Source of the DNA: Plazaster borealis
Lineage: Eukaryota > Echinodermata > Asteroidea > Forcipulatida > Labidiasteridae
Length of the DNA stretch: 64,000 nucleotides
Direction: 5' to 3'
Assembly (NCBI GenBank): GCA_021014325.1
Contig: CM037471.1
Span: 23,332,818 to 23,396,817, forward strand
The position numbers and the translations under genes were made by a program. Positions 1 to 10,264 of the stretch are shown here, in pieces. The notes beneath the pieces were generated by a model, which worked only from the letters and a program-made list of their open reading frames with translations, did not search any database and was not told the DNA's origin. Position 1 is the first letter of the stretch, and each line of letters starts with the position of its first letter.

Positions 1-189
1 GCCTACCATCAAATGACTAAGTTGTTTCTTCTGCGCCTCAGCGCCTTTATGCAAAACTTTGATTAAGGCGCTTTATAAATTTTGACTGATTGATTAATTG
101 ATTGATTAGTTGGCAAGGTATCCTCCTGGAAACAACATACCAACTTTATGTTACACTTAATGAGATTTTATTAAGTAAAGAGTAAAGTC

Positions 190-430
190 TGTCCCGAGCC
201 AATATGGCTCATCAGGCCGGTGTTTATAACGGGTTTCATTGGCATTTAACGACTGAGAGTATTTCTATTCCCCCTGGACAGGATGCTAGTCCATCACCGG
301 TTACTCAACAGCTCTCGCCGGTACCTATTGTACTCCTGGGTGGAGAGAAGCAATTAAGGGAAAGTGCCTTGCTCAAGGACACAAGTGCCGCGACTGACCA
401 GGCCAGGATACAAACCCATTCTGTAAATTA
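190..430 (+). repeat. SINE-like dispersed repeat body
   Basis: The segment contains the motif GCAATTAAGGGAAAGTGCC followed by TTGCTCAAGGACACAAG, which recurs in related form at 54170-54200 and in the SINE bodies at 18050 and 56880. The short open frame here is therefore judged repeat-derived, not a gene. Confidence 0.5.
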
Positions 431-861
431 CAGAACTTAAGTCCACCGCCCTAGCCTGCCCAGCCACGACACACCACTGATGAGATTTTGTTAAGTTGGG
501 GGAAGATTATTAACGAGGTCTTGGGTTCGGTGGGAGGGCAAGGAGGTGTGGGTTCGATGCTGGTAGATTGACAAGAAGGAAATTGCACAAATCTAGTTGT
601 GGTAGTCGTAAGCCTTGTCCTTGATCCTCATGACGGTTGGGAGGATGTAGACCCAGTGAACTCATGAACTCATGAATTCGAAAAAAACCTGGAGTACAAC
701 GCCCCAGTTACTGCGTCTACTGTTTAGTATAGTGACAGTGTTGGAAGGTTGACATCAAATATTAAAATAGATTTCAGACTCCAGAGTCTCTGTTTGAACT
801 GAAGTATAAAATGCTGGGCACTACTTCGTGGTGCGGGGGACAACATGGGATGGCATGGATG

Positions 862-1349
862 GGGGAGGGGTAGCCCCTTTAATAGTGCCAAATTCTCTGG
901 ACTTCCTCCGATCCGACGACCTGCTCATTCAACTCGCCAATAGCGCGCGCCAGGAACACCTGACTTTAGCCCACGAACCGCCACCGCGCGCTATTGGCGA
1001 GTTGAATGAGCGGGTCGTCGGCCGCGCTGTGCGTGAAAGGTAAACGAGAAACATCTTGCACCAAGACCATAGCGCATTAGCAAAATCGCGGATGCCGGGC
1101 AGTCAAACCGTGTCAGTAACGCCGCCGATTTTCTTCATAAATTACACCAAAATGAGCAAGCTCTTTTTCAAATTAATGTGCTGTCCACAAATGAGCTACA
1201 ATAAGTGACAACTGGGGAAAAAATCTCGGCATAAAAACGTGAGTTTCTTTTCGAAAACAAATGTCACCTCCTGGAGGTACGTGGGCGTAGGGCCAAGGAT
1301 CTGAGGAAGTCCAGAGAATTTGGCACTATTAATGGGGCTAGGGGAGGGG
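862..1349. mobile_element. Asymmetric foldback/long-TIR element with 9-bp target duplication
   Basis: The element runs from TAGCCCC at 871 to GGGGCTA at 1340 and is flanked by the 9-base direct repeat GGGGAGGGG (862-870 and 1341-1349). Its right arm is about 370 bases; the left arm is cut to about 90 by an internal deletion, joining CTCCGATCC directly to GACGACCTGC. It is the same family as the pair at 10439-11922. Long TIRs and a 9-base duplication resemble non-autonomous Mutator-like elements, an inference. No transposase is present. Confidence 0.85.
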
Positions 1350-1424
1350 TTGCGCGGATCTGAACAAATTACAGTTTAGGGGAGGGGCTAATTAGAATGG
1401 GCGACTTGAAGTTTGAACACTTTG

Positions 1425-1655
1425 CTGCCGGTGGCAGGAGATTTCAGAGATTCTGTCCCCCCCCCCCCCCCCCGGACTCGGGATTCTGTCCCCTCATCAT
1501 ACGGCGAACTAAGATTAAGATTAAGAACAAACTTCTTCTGACACAGTACAGTGACCTCTTTTGTATCAACCTCAACCTCCTTCAGCCCATGTTAATTTCC
1601 CATATGGGGGACAGAATCTCCGGGAAAAGATTTCCCTACGACACCGGCTGATATT
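1425..1655. repeat. Dispersed repeat, GATTCTGTCCCC family
   Basis: Shares GATTCTGTCCCC, ATACGGCGAACT and CAGCCCATGTTAATTTCCC with 49240-49345 and partly with 41700-41765. A 17-base C run sits inside this copy. Probably a remnant transposon; class unknown. Confidence 0.55.
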
Positions 1656-4085
1656 GCGGATATCGCACTTGTGACTTGCACATCAAATTTGCCCATGCAT
1701 GCTTATTATATGTACACGCACAGTCAATAGACACAGGCAATAACGGATTGAACAAAATTTACGGAAACAGGCCCATGTTTTCATCAAATATCCCCACGAA
1801 TTTCTTTGGTACTTTCCAGTACAAAATAAGACAACCGAATCTACATTAATGCTGGTTAAATTTTAAAGTGATCGATCTTACTCTTCATTTGTCTCCATGT
1901 GGTTATCGGCAGAATTTTCCATGTTTTATTCGTCACGTTTTGTCGCAGCAACGAGCACAACCATCGGAGAAAAATTACTACTCATTAGATTTGGGTCAGA
2001 CAACGTACTAAACAAAAAGTGATTTGAAAGGATGGGGCGACCTTTTGGTTTTTATATATTTTCTATTTTTAAAGCAAATTTTTCATTTATTTATACCAGT
2101 TTTATCTCAAATTCTATATGAAAAGTTTAAAAAGGTAAACATTAGTTAAAAACTATAATAGAAAAATGTGTTTACCACTTACGGAAAGAGTAGCACCCCT
2201 TATTATAACTTGGTATCAACCTAAGTTCTAGAAATTTCCAAGCGTGTCACATTGTACAGCGCCGCCGCGCGCCTACCTGTGCTAATTGGGGGATTTCCAG
2301 ACGGGAACCGGATAGGGTTTTTTATACGACTTTTAAATGCCATTCACTTATTAATAACAGAGTACTAAACTACGTTTTCTGTGTCAAAATTGCGCATACA
2401 ACTTAGGCAGTCTCTAATTCAATTTTGCAATAATTGTTAATTCAATAACAGACGCGGGATCAAAGAGACCTACGACCCGGAAGTATCAAGCCGATGAGGG
2501 CGTATATTTTTTAGCCTTATTACCACTTTCGGGTGTAGTTTGGGGGGGGGGGAGGGAGGGTGTACTCGCAAGCAATCATCTACACACTATAAGAAGATTA
2601 CGCAAACGACAAATTGAATAATTTTAAAATAAAATAACACACAGACTAGGGTTCACTGCTTTGAAACACTAATTGGCGTCTGTGTGGTGACAGGACACGA
2701 GTGCAGGTTTCGACGGCCACTAAGCCAATACAAAAAAAAAGAAACTTTAGAGGCCGCATGCCTACAGGAAAAATAGAACATAAATGGATAATCTGATAAA
2801 TGTAATCTGATAATAAGATGGTTACTTCTTTTTGGATGGGATCAAAACATTTCCCCTACGACGTTTTGGCCGATCCGTCTGGAACTCCATAGTTGCGCGA
2901 ATAGGCCCGAGGGCCTTCAAAACATGAAAAGTAGGCCTACACCAAGCAGGACCGCCCTCACCGAACCCATAGAAGATTTTTCTCCAAACTTTGTGAGGAC
3001 TTTCTGTATCAGTTTCTTTTGTAACTAATGAAGCTCGATGATGAAGACGTCAACATAGTAGGACTATTAGCTATTTCTTACATGACGTGTAGGCTCTAAG
3101 CCTATTGTCAGAAATGGTAAATGTGACGAATCATGGCTTATATTGGACATAAGATGGTTTCTAACGGATGGGTAGGCGTTGCTGAAGTGCATGTGCAATA
3201 GGCCTTCAAGGTAATGGAGTTAGGCCGATAACCGGGATGGATCCAATATGTAGTCAACTTGGGAAAGGTTTGTTATAATTTCGCACATGTTGTTTTTAAT
3301 GTTTGTGGCCTTGAAAGAGTTTAGGCCTGGTGGTCCGCTAACTTGAATCGAACCATGGGATATTTTCGACTGTTGTGCTATCTAAAGCAACACCCGAAGA
3401 GTACGGAGCAAAATAATAGCCAACCTATAGGGCCTTCAAGGACGAAGGCCACGACGGAATTGTATGTTACCTTACAAGGCCATCTACTCACAATGGCCTT
3501 GTCTGGCCAAGATTATACTTGACCAACGGCCTTTATAATTTCTTCAACGTGTCCGAGACAGCATGCATTGCAAAAAAACGTCACTTGCCTTTGTCTGCTG
3601 GGCCTAATTGGGGGAAAACAACACAAAAACACCCACATTCTGTGTAAACAGTAATGCCACTTTGTTTTGATGAGTGTCTGAGCCTATTATGGTATTCTGT
3701 GCTGACACTGCATAAATTTCCAGACGTGTCGGCCCCTATGTGAGAAAATTTGAAACATGTGGCATGAATCACATTCAACTTTCCCGCCAACCAATTTGCT
3801 AAATACTAACCATTCAAACTACTACAATTTTCCAAAAGCCCCACTGCCTGGAAATCAACTCAAATAATTATTATTGCTGACAACTAAACTTCCACTGTAT
3901 TTAAACAAAATTGCCGGACTCCATTTAGGGGCCCTACGATTGTAAGGAAAAATACAGCCCTAGCTTTTTCGAGGACTATAATGTACCCGAAGTTCCAACG
4001 CTCGCAACCCCATAGGCATGCGTGATAAGTCACACCCAAAGAAAATGGACCAATTATTGCTTGGTCTGCTGTCATCCCATCGACC

Positions 4086-4274
4086 TGGGCCCAAATAAAA
4101 AAAAATTAATTAGCTAAGCAAAACATAATTTTGCTTACCAGAACTAGGTTACCAGCCGAAATGCCATTTCAATAGACCATTTTTGACTGGTTTCCTGTTA
4201 ATTTTTGCTGAGTAGCTGAAATTTGTGAAGCAATATTTCCTGCTTTTAAGCAGCTCTACGAAGTTGAGCCCATA
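4086..4274. mobile_element. MITE-like element, GGGCCCAATTTCAT family
   Basis: Starts GGGCCCAA and ends TTGAGCCC with the internal words GCTAAGCAAAA, GCTTACCAG and TTTTTGCTGAG. Related copies at 41268-41461 and 43340-43534 have the clearer ends CCCAATTTCATA and its complement. Confidence 0.5.
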
Positions 4275-4615
4275 TCGAGAATAAAAGATACGCACAATAT
4301 GAGTAACAAAAACATGACAATGATAAGTGATCATTATTTCAAAGCCTAAAAATATTCATTTATTCAAAATAATGAATTTCAGAACAGCACAACGTGTTGT
4401 TGGCACATGTTCGTTACAAAATGGGTACAAAAATATAACAACTGTTTTTAAAAAAAAAGGTATTACAAAACTGTATCAAAAATAGTACATTGTGACAAAC
4501 TATATGAAATATTTAAAACATTATTTGGCAGAATACTTTGTTGCTAATCTCACTCAATTTACATGACGTCGGTATATAATCAGTATATAATCCTTAAATG
4601 CAGGGTAGGCTATAC

Positions 4616-4935
4616 TTTGGGTAATTGTCAAAGACCAATATCCTCACATGGTGTATCCAAACATACAATAACAAACCTGTAAAAATTTGTGCTCAATTGG
4701 TCATCGACGTTGCAAGAAAATAATGAATGAAAAAACACCCTTGTTGTATAGAATTGTTGTTTTCTGATGCCTTAGAAAGGCTTCATACCTAGTCTTTCTC
4801 AGAAACAAATTTGTTTGTGAAAAATGAGTACTTTCTCTAAAACGTCCATACTTCAAATGGTGTCGTTTCTACCAATGTTTTATAAAATCAACAGCTCTCC
4901 AGTGCGTGGTGAAGACTTGTTATGAAAAGTTTTAA
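4616..4935. mobile_element. Degraded MITE copy, ACGTTTGGTAATTGTCAAAGACC family
   Basis: Shares TGGGTAATTGTCAAAGACCA, CAATTGGTCATCGACGTTGC and ACACCCTTGTTGTA with the copies at 28454, 29404 and 47118. The terminal repeats are not well preserved. Confidence 0.5.
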
Positions 4936-5884
4936 CAGATGCCTAAAGGAAACCATTTTAAACGTTAGGTATAGTGTAAGTTATCTCATAGTATTTTAGC
5001 CATCTTAAAATTGTATTCACTGAAAGTGGTAAAGGTCTGACAAGACGGTTTTGAATTTTTGTTGTTGCTACCAAAGTTACAATGTATTGCGTGAATTATA
5101 CTAAAAAGCTGCATGGAATTCCATTTTTGTATTCTTAATCTTTACGTAAGAAACTGAATAGTGCTATTTAGCTTTCGGACTTTTGGTCCTTTCCAATGAT
5201 ACTGGAGTAGCTCTATTTGTATAAACTTGTGACACATTTTTCTGAGGTTAGCTTTACACCTATAGGCTTTCTATAAAAGTAGTGGATCAAATTCTCCACG
5301 TCCTTTTGTCGTTTCTACTCAAACGTATTTGTCTGGACTCAAATTTGTAGCTAAAGACAGAGCTTTATTTGAACAAAATAAATTAATTTTGTAACTATTG
5401 TCATTTTCTCTCAACTTCTGTAATTATAACTCTAACAAACCCTTGTGGTTTATGCTTTAACTCTTACAACTTACAACTCTAATAAAAAAGAGTAAAACAA
5501 TGAAAAACTCACTATAAAGCCTAAGTATTTCTTCAGTCATTTACTCTGTCATTAAATATTTAATGAAAAGCATGTCAATTGCAATTTAAGGTTGTTGACA
5601 AACTAAATGCGTTGTTAATTGTCTTTATTTGAGCAACCTTTTGACGGTATAGCCATGGTAGCCGACTCCTTTCATGCTGCAATTTCTGCCAATTCTCAAA
5701 ATCTTGAACCTGTAGAATATACTCAGGGGTGGAAGTTGGGAAAAACTAAAGGAAAACGGGAAAGAGAAATTCAGGGAAAAAACTGCATCGGGAACAAACC
5801 CTGGGAAGAACCATCACCAAGAACTAGAACCACGCTCACAACAACTTTAGGGAGTTCTTTTTTTAAAGCTAACCTCACCCATCT

Positions 5885-6270
5885 TGTATACGTTTGGTAA
5901 TTGGAACCCACTGTTTGTTTCAATTCTATATAGTTGAAGATATATACCATAAAACTAACCTGTGAACATTTCATTTGAAAAGGTGGTAGCGTTTTTGAGA
6001 TATTGTCGAAAATCTGGAGCGGTTATATTGTCCACGCAGGAAGAATAATCTGCAATTGGAATACACAATCTGAGAAACGTTACTGTCAGTAAGGCTTCTC
6101 AGATTCAAATTTTTTGGGATAAAAAGTGGTATCTTTTTCCATAACTGCAGTACTTCAGGTGAAAAGTTTCTCAAAATGAATTATACTATCCAAAGCTGGT
6201 GTACTTCTTACCAAGTAAGTTTTTGTTGCCATTAATTTTCAAAGTCATTACCAAACGTATACAGACCCTT
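5885..6270. mobile_element. MITE-like element, GTATACGTTTGG family, next to the FKBP14 stop codon
   Basis: The ends are GTATACGTTTGGTAAT and ATTACCAAACGTATAC, inverted repeats of each other. The interior matches 36354-36762 and 50836-51105 (GGTGGTAGCGTTTTTGAGATA, CTGCAATTGGAATACACAAT). It lies 58 bases beyond the FKBP14 stop and so probably within its 3' UTR. Confidence 0.75.
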
Positions 6271-6327
6271 AAAAAACATGTATATAATTTTCTTTTTTTT
6301 AGATGTTTGAGATGACCAAAGAGCACC

Positions 6328-9300
6328 TTAGAGTTCTGTATGTTGGTAAGTATTTTGTGGATATTCATGTAGTGCGAGAATATTATCCATGTTTTTGTCA
6401 TGGTTTTCCATGATGCTCTGGACAACTTTTTCAATTTCATCCGGAACTTTCAATTCACCAACAGCATTCTTAGAAAGGAACTTACTGATCTGATACCAGG
6501 ACCAAAGGTAAACAAAAAAGGAATATATCGTGTTTTCAACGATGGCAAGAGCGATTGGTGGAGAAAGTGAGAAATGTTCATGTGTAGACCATTGATAATG
6601 TGCACGGATTATTAAGACCATGATTTCCACAAAGATTTGGGTTTAATGGGAAAAGATGTGAAGGGAAAGGAAAGAGTTGAGAGAGACAAAGACAGATTTT
6701 AAGGCAGACGTAATTAGAACTCATCATGAAAATGTTTGGGCCCTCTAAATTCGACAAAAGATAACACATCGTCCTTATCCTCATCTTGGTTCTGAAATAT
6801 TGTCTTAATGAGTTCTTCAATGTTTTCATCTTCGGCATAGCCTTGGGTTTTGAAGAAACTCCCAACCTACTTGATTAAGGAAGATAGTATGGTGTATGGA
6901 ATTGAGGGGTGCCAGATTAAGATTATTAGCAGAAAGAGTTTGTGAGTTGGAAATGCAGGGGGAATTAATTGATGTTGATTTACGTAAACAAAAGAAGCAA
7001 AAGGTAAGGAGGTTGGGAGTAGCGCAAGTATGAGAATTGTTAGGTTTGAAAAGCAGTTGAATGTTAATAATTGGAACAGAATAAGCATCAAAAGGACAAA
7101 TTGCACATAAAAAAGTAAAAAGAATTCAGCACAGACCGTTAAAGTGAAGAGGAAGAATGGGGGGAGATGGGAAAATGATGTTAGAAGTAAAAAATTGTTG
7201 TTCATTCCATGTATGGTCAATGTTTTACATTCAACACAACATTCAACATTTTGTTATTTTCACCCAATGGTTTCCCAATTTGGTACCACCATCGGCCGAT
7301 TCTCGTTGCAAGAAGAAGATTCAAGTCACGATAAAACTCTTCCCCACATTGGGACCATTTTGGGTTAAAACAATTCTAGTGATTCAGGCTGTGACATCAT
7401 CACATTCCTTCATTGGGAGAAGTTCCAATCGGGGTAAATAATATCTCCTAACTGGGGTAATTTTTGTGGCAAGGACAGTGTGAGCACATTTTGTTAGCTG
7501 CTCAAAAAAAAAAGGTTAAGAATCATGCCAGGTGACTTATAGGAAGGTCATTTTCACAGGTGACTGAACACAATCTATTGCACTGGGAAAAAAACCCCGC
7601 AACACAAATTTGACATGTCATGGCATTATTGTGGTTACTGTACAACAATGGGAGAATTTGGCAGTTTCAGAATACTGGCATAAAGCTGACTGTAGAGTTT
7701 TTACATTATGTGTATCTGTTTTGTACACGTGTATTAAGTTAACCCTCTTATTCCATGATGCTGTTACTCAACCTATAAAAATGGATGGGAGGGGGGGTAT
7801 TGCAGGGTTAATTACCCACCTCATCTCTTGTTAGTTGGTCATCTTTATCAGTATCCATCATATTAAAGATATTTGATGGTTCCACATCTTGAACAGATAC
7901 GACTGTTACTGTGTACACAGCCTCCCTGTCAGTCTTGGGCTGTTTAAGACCTTGGGAGTCAAGAAAAAAACCCATAAGAAACTGAATTATGTGAATGGGT
8001 TTTCAAATGGTTTGAATGTCAAATGCTACACAGAATCAGGGCAATTTTGAAAACCTTTATTATACTTTTATTCAACTTGAAAACCTTTTTCTTGACAATA
8101 TTTTTTAACAGATACAGTGTACATTTATTATAATATCACTGCTGGTCATCTTTATCTGATTCCTAGACTGTTGATTGAAAAATATTGCATGTACAGAAAA
8201 ATGAATGATTGCAACCATTTGGGAAAACTATGATTTGTTTCAAACTGAGAGTTCACTGATTACAAAGTTCATAGTCATACCAGTTTGGATTCTCTAGAGA
8301 TATAGTTCCATCTGAGCTGTTGACAAAGTCAGGAAAAATTGCATTTGAAGACCTCCAAATTCTCTGTTGCTTATTTCGATTGCATCAATTGAAATAAGAA
8401 CAAAATTATCTGAATGTGCACTAAGTTCATTGCACAACATTAAATGTTGTTTTCACTCGTAAAAAATACAACAGAAGTTGATGACACTTTTACCAGTTTT
8501 TTAGTGTGGTTTATTTACTGAAACTAAGAATGGAAATTAAATTATTCTTCCAAAAAACTTTTAACTGGTCTGGTCTAAGTTTCCCAAATAGCCTGAGGTC
8601 CCGTACCATATTTGGCATCTACTTCCAACATTGGTCCAGGCTGAATGGTAATCTCTCGCTGTTCACCGACACAAACGTCTCTCAGGCCTTCGTACAATCC
8701 TGGTAGTTTCTTATCTCCACCAACTTCGATCATCAAGGATCTTTTTCTTGATTTACTTGGGAAAACAAATAAAATAAGTTTGATTAAGACATGAATTTTA
8801 ATAATCATAATAATCATACGTCACATGATAAATATGCAGTATGCACCATCTTGTTCAAAGGGATTTGTTTACTTTTTGAACACTTGTTGTCGTCTGCTGC
8901 GATCCAGTGCTTGAACTTTCATCATTCACACATCTTCCACACGAAAAAAGTTAGTGTTGTAAACAAATCTGCCCATTGAACAAGATGGTGCATATAATAT
9001 GTTACCATGATCGAGTTTATTAAAATATAAAAAGTAGAAAAGTAATTCCATTATTTAATTTAAGTTAACCATGACACTATAAAAACATGGAAGTAAATAA
9101 AATTATTAGTGATACAAAGTTTTTATAATACTCAGAAATATTACCAGAGGAATAAATACTTACGTGGAGTCAAATCTTTCAAGAATGGTTCCGTCATCGT
9201 TCATTTGTTGTGCGAAAAATTCAAGCTCCAACCATTTCCCCGGTACTGCCAGTTTTTTACATTCACCGAGCGAGCTCAATCTTTTGACGGTAACACCCTC

Positions 9301-9435
9301 AGGAAATTCCGGAAGTTCTGCTTCTGATGGCAGCGACAGCTCCGCCGCCTCATCGTCGGACTCCGCTGATGCCGATGCAATAAACAGGTACAAGAGTACC
9401 GCACAATTAACAAAGAAAAAACACCGTGCCTTCAT
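6328..9435 (-). CDS. FKBP14: FKBP14-type ER-lumen peptidyl-prolyl isomerase-like protein with two EF-hands (4 exons, 237 aa)
   Basis: Exons on the minus strand: 9435-9164, 8755-8607, 7950-7820, 6489-6328; all junctions are GT/AG and phases close. The start at 9435 is chosen over the in-frame ATG at 9474 because it gives a compact signal peptide (MKARCFFFVNC then a hydrophobic run ending ASA). Residues from about 60 to 155 form a divergent FKBP fold with FDST, GLYEGLRDVCVGE and DAKYGG. Two EF-hand loops follow (DTDKDDQLTRDE and DKNMDNILALHE). The protein ends QHTEL, a KDEL-like ER retrieval signal. Known FKBP14/FKBP7 proteins are 211-222 aa ER proteins that assist procollagen folding. Oddities: the FKBP12 Trp59 and Tyr26 positions appear to be Leu and Phe, so catalytic activity is uncertain. 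FKBP14 rather than FKBP7 is favoured by its head-to-head neighbour PLEKHA8. Confidence 0.9.
8841..8993. repeat. Inverted repeat in FKBP14 intron 1
   Basis: ATGCACCATCTTGTTCAA at 8841 is repeated in inverse as TTGAACAAGATGGTGCAT ending at 8993, and inside it GGATTTGTTTAC is mirrored by GTAAACAAATC. Probably a small non-autonomous DNA transposon. Confidence 0.7.
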
Positions 9436-10264
9436 CTTGAGTTTGACTTCGACAAAGGGGAAAAATAATTCCAAGACGGACTCTATAGTTCAATGTCACG
9501 AACGGCGATCAAAACTCGGACAGCTTCTTTCTACGCTTTCCCTTTCTACTGCTGACGACACACACCACATCAACGTGTCACTCACTGGAGTGTTTTTTAA
9601 CAACAATACTATTTTTGTTTAATAACGAATAGTTCGTGAATCTTAAAACTTGAGTACAAAATGGTAGCTTTTTCAGTAATAAAAGTATTGACTTGACGTC
9701 ATTAAAAGGTTATAACCAAATCTATGTCTTTTCAAAATCGCTTAGCTGTCACGTTAAATCAATTAAATGAACCAAGTACACGGAACTAATTATAAACCTT
9801 ATACAAAGATGCATAGTCTGGTGAATAATGCAACTGTGAGTATAGTATTGACATCACACATATAAAAAGGGTACGAGATCAGTCACTTTTTGATTAAAAG
9901 GGAGGGTGAACTTTTGTATGTATTCCGAAAAGTATCCTGAGAAAATATCAAATATAACAAATTATTAAGATAACAACATTTCAATAGTGACTAATGATAT
10001 TTTTTATTTATATAAAATTTACATAACATTAGTAGAGTGAAAAATAATAATTTATATTGCAAAACTGATCAGGAAAACACCCCTCAATATTTTTAGAATG
10101 AGTCATACACCAACTACAGGTTAAAATGGGATTTCGCTTTAGCGCTAAATGCTCGTTGTAAATAAAAAACGTTGCTGACTTGGCCGATTGCGGATGTAAA
10201 GTGCTCAATTTGGGACGAAATTATTGCTGTTTGTTAGAGTTTAAGAAGCAAAATAATGCCCGAA
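9436..10264. promoter_or_regulatory. Shared intergenic region between divergent FKBP14 and PLEKHA8 starts
   Basis: The two start codons face away from each other across 829 bases, so 5' UTRs and promoters of both genes must lie here unless an unseen 5' UTR exon exists. No strong TATA box or obvious CpG island is seen; the segment is AT-rich. This is an inference from gene layout, not a mapped promoter. Confidence 0.6.

Larger units (their letters stand above)
1..6327. other. Gene-poor region downstream of FKBP14
   Basis: No exon or conserved protein segment is seen on either strand. It holds a SINE-like stretch (about 190-430), a foldback element (871-1340), a dispersed repeat (about 1425-1650), homopolymer C and G runs (1457-1473, 2540-2552), inverted-repeat elements at 4086-4274, about 4616-4935 and 5885-6270, and otherwise unremarkable AT-rich DNA from about 1700 to 4080. 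The last part probably contains the FKBP14 3' UTR. Confidence 0.6.

Noticed and set aside
204..440. 78-aa open frame near the left edge
   Set aside because: The DNA matches SINE-body words found elsewhere in the window, so it is repeat-derived.
2900..3560. Clusters of GGCCTTCAAGG and TAGGCCTAC words
   Set aside because: They recur irregularly without a fixed period or inverted ends, so no defined repeat or site could be supported.
9164..9622. Plus-strand frame of 152 aa rich in serine
   Set aside because: It is the antisense shadow of FKBP14 exon 1, whose minus-strand frame has the signal peptide and fits the spliced protein.
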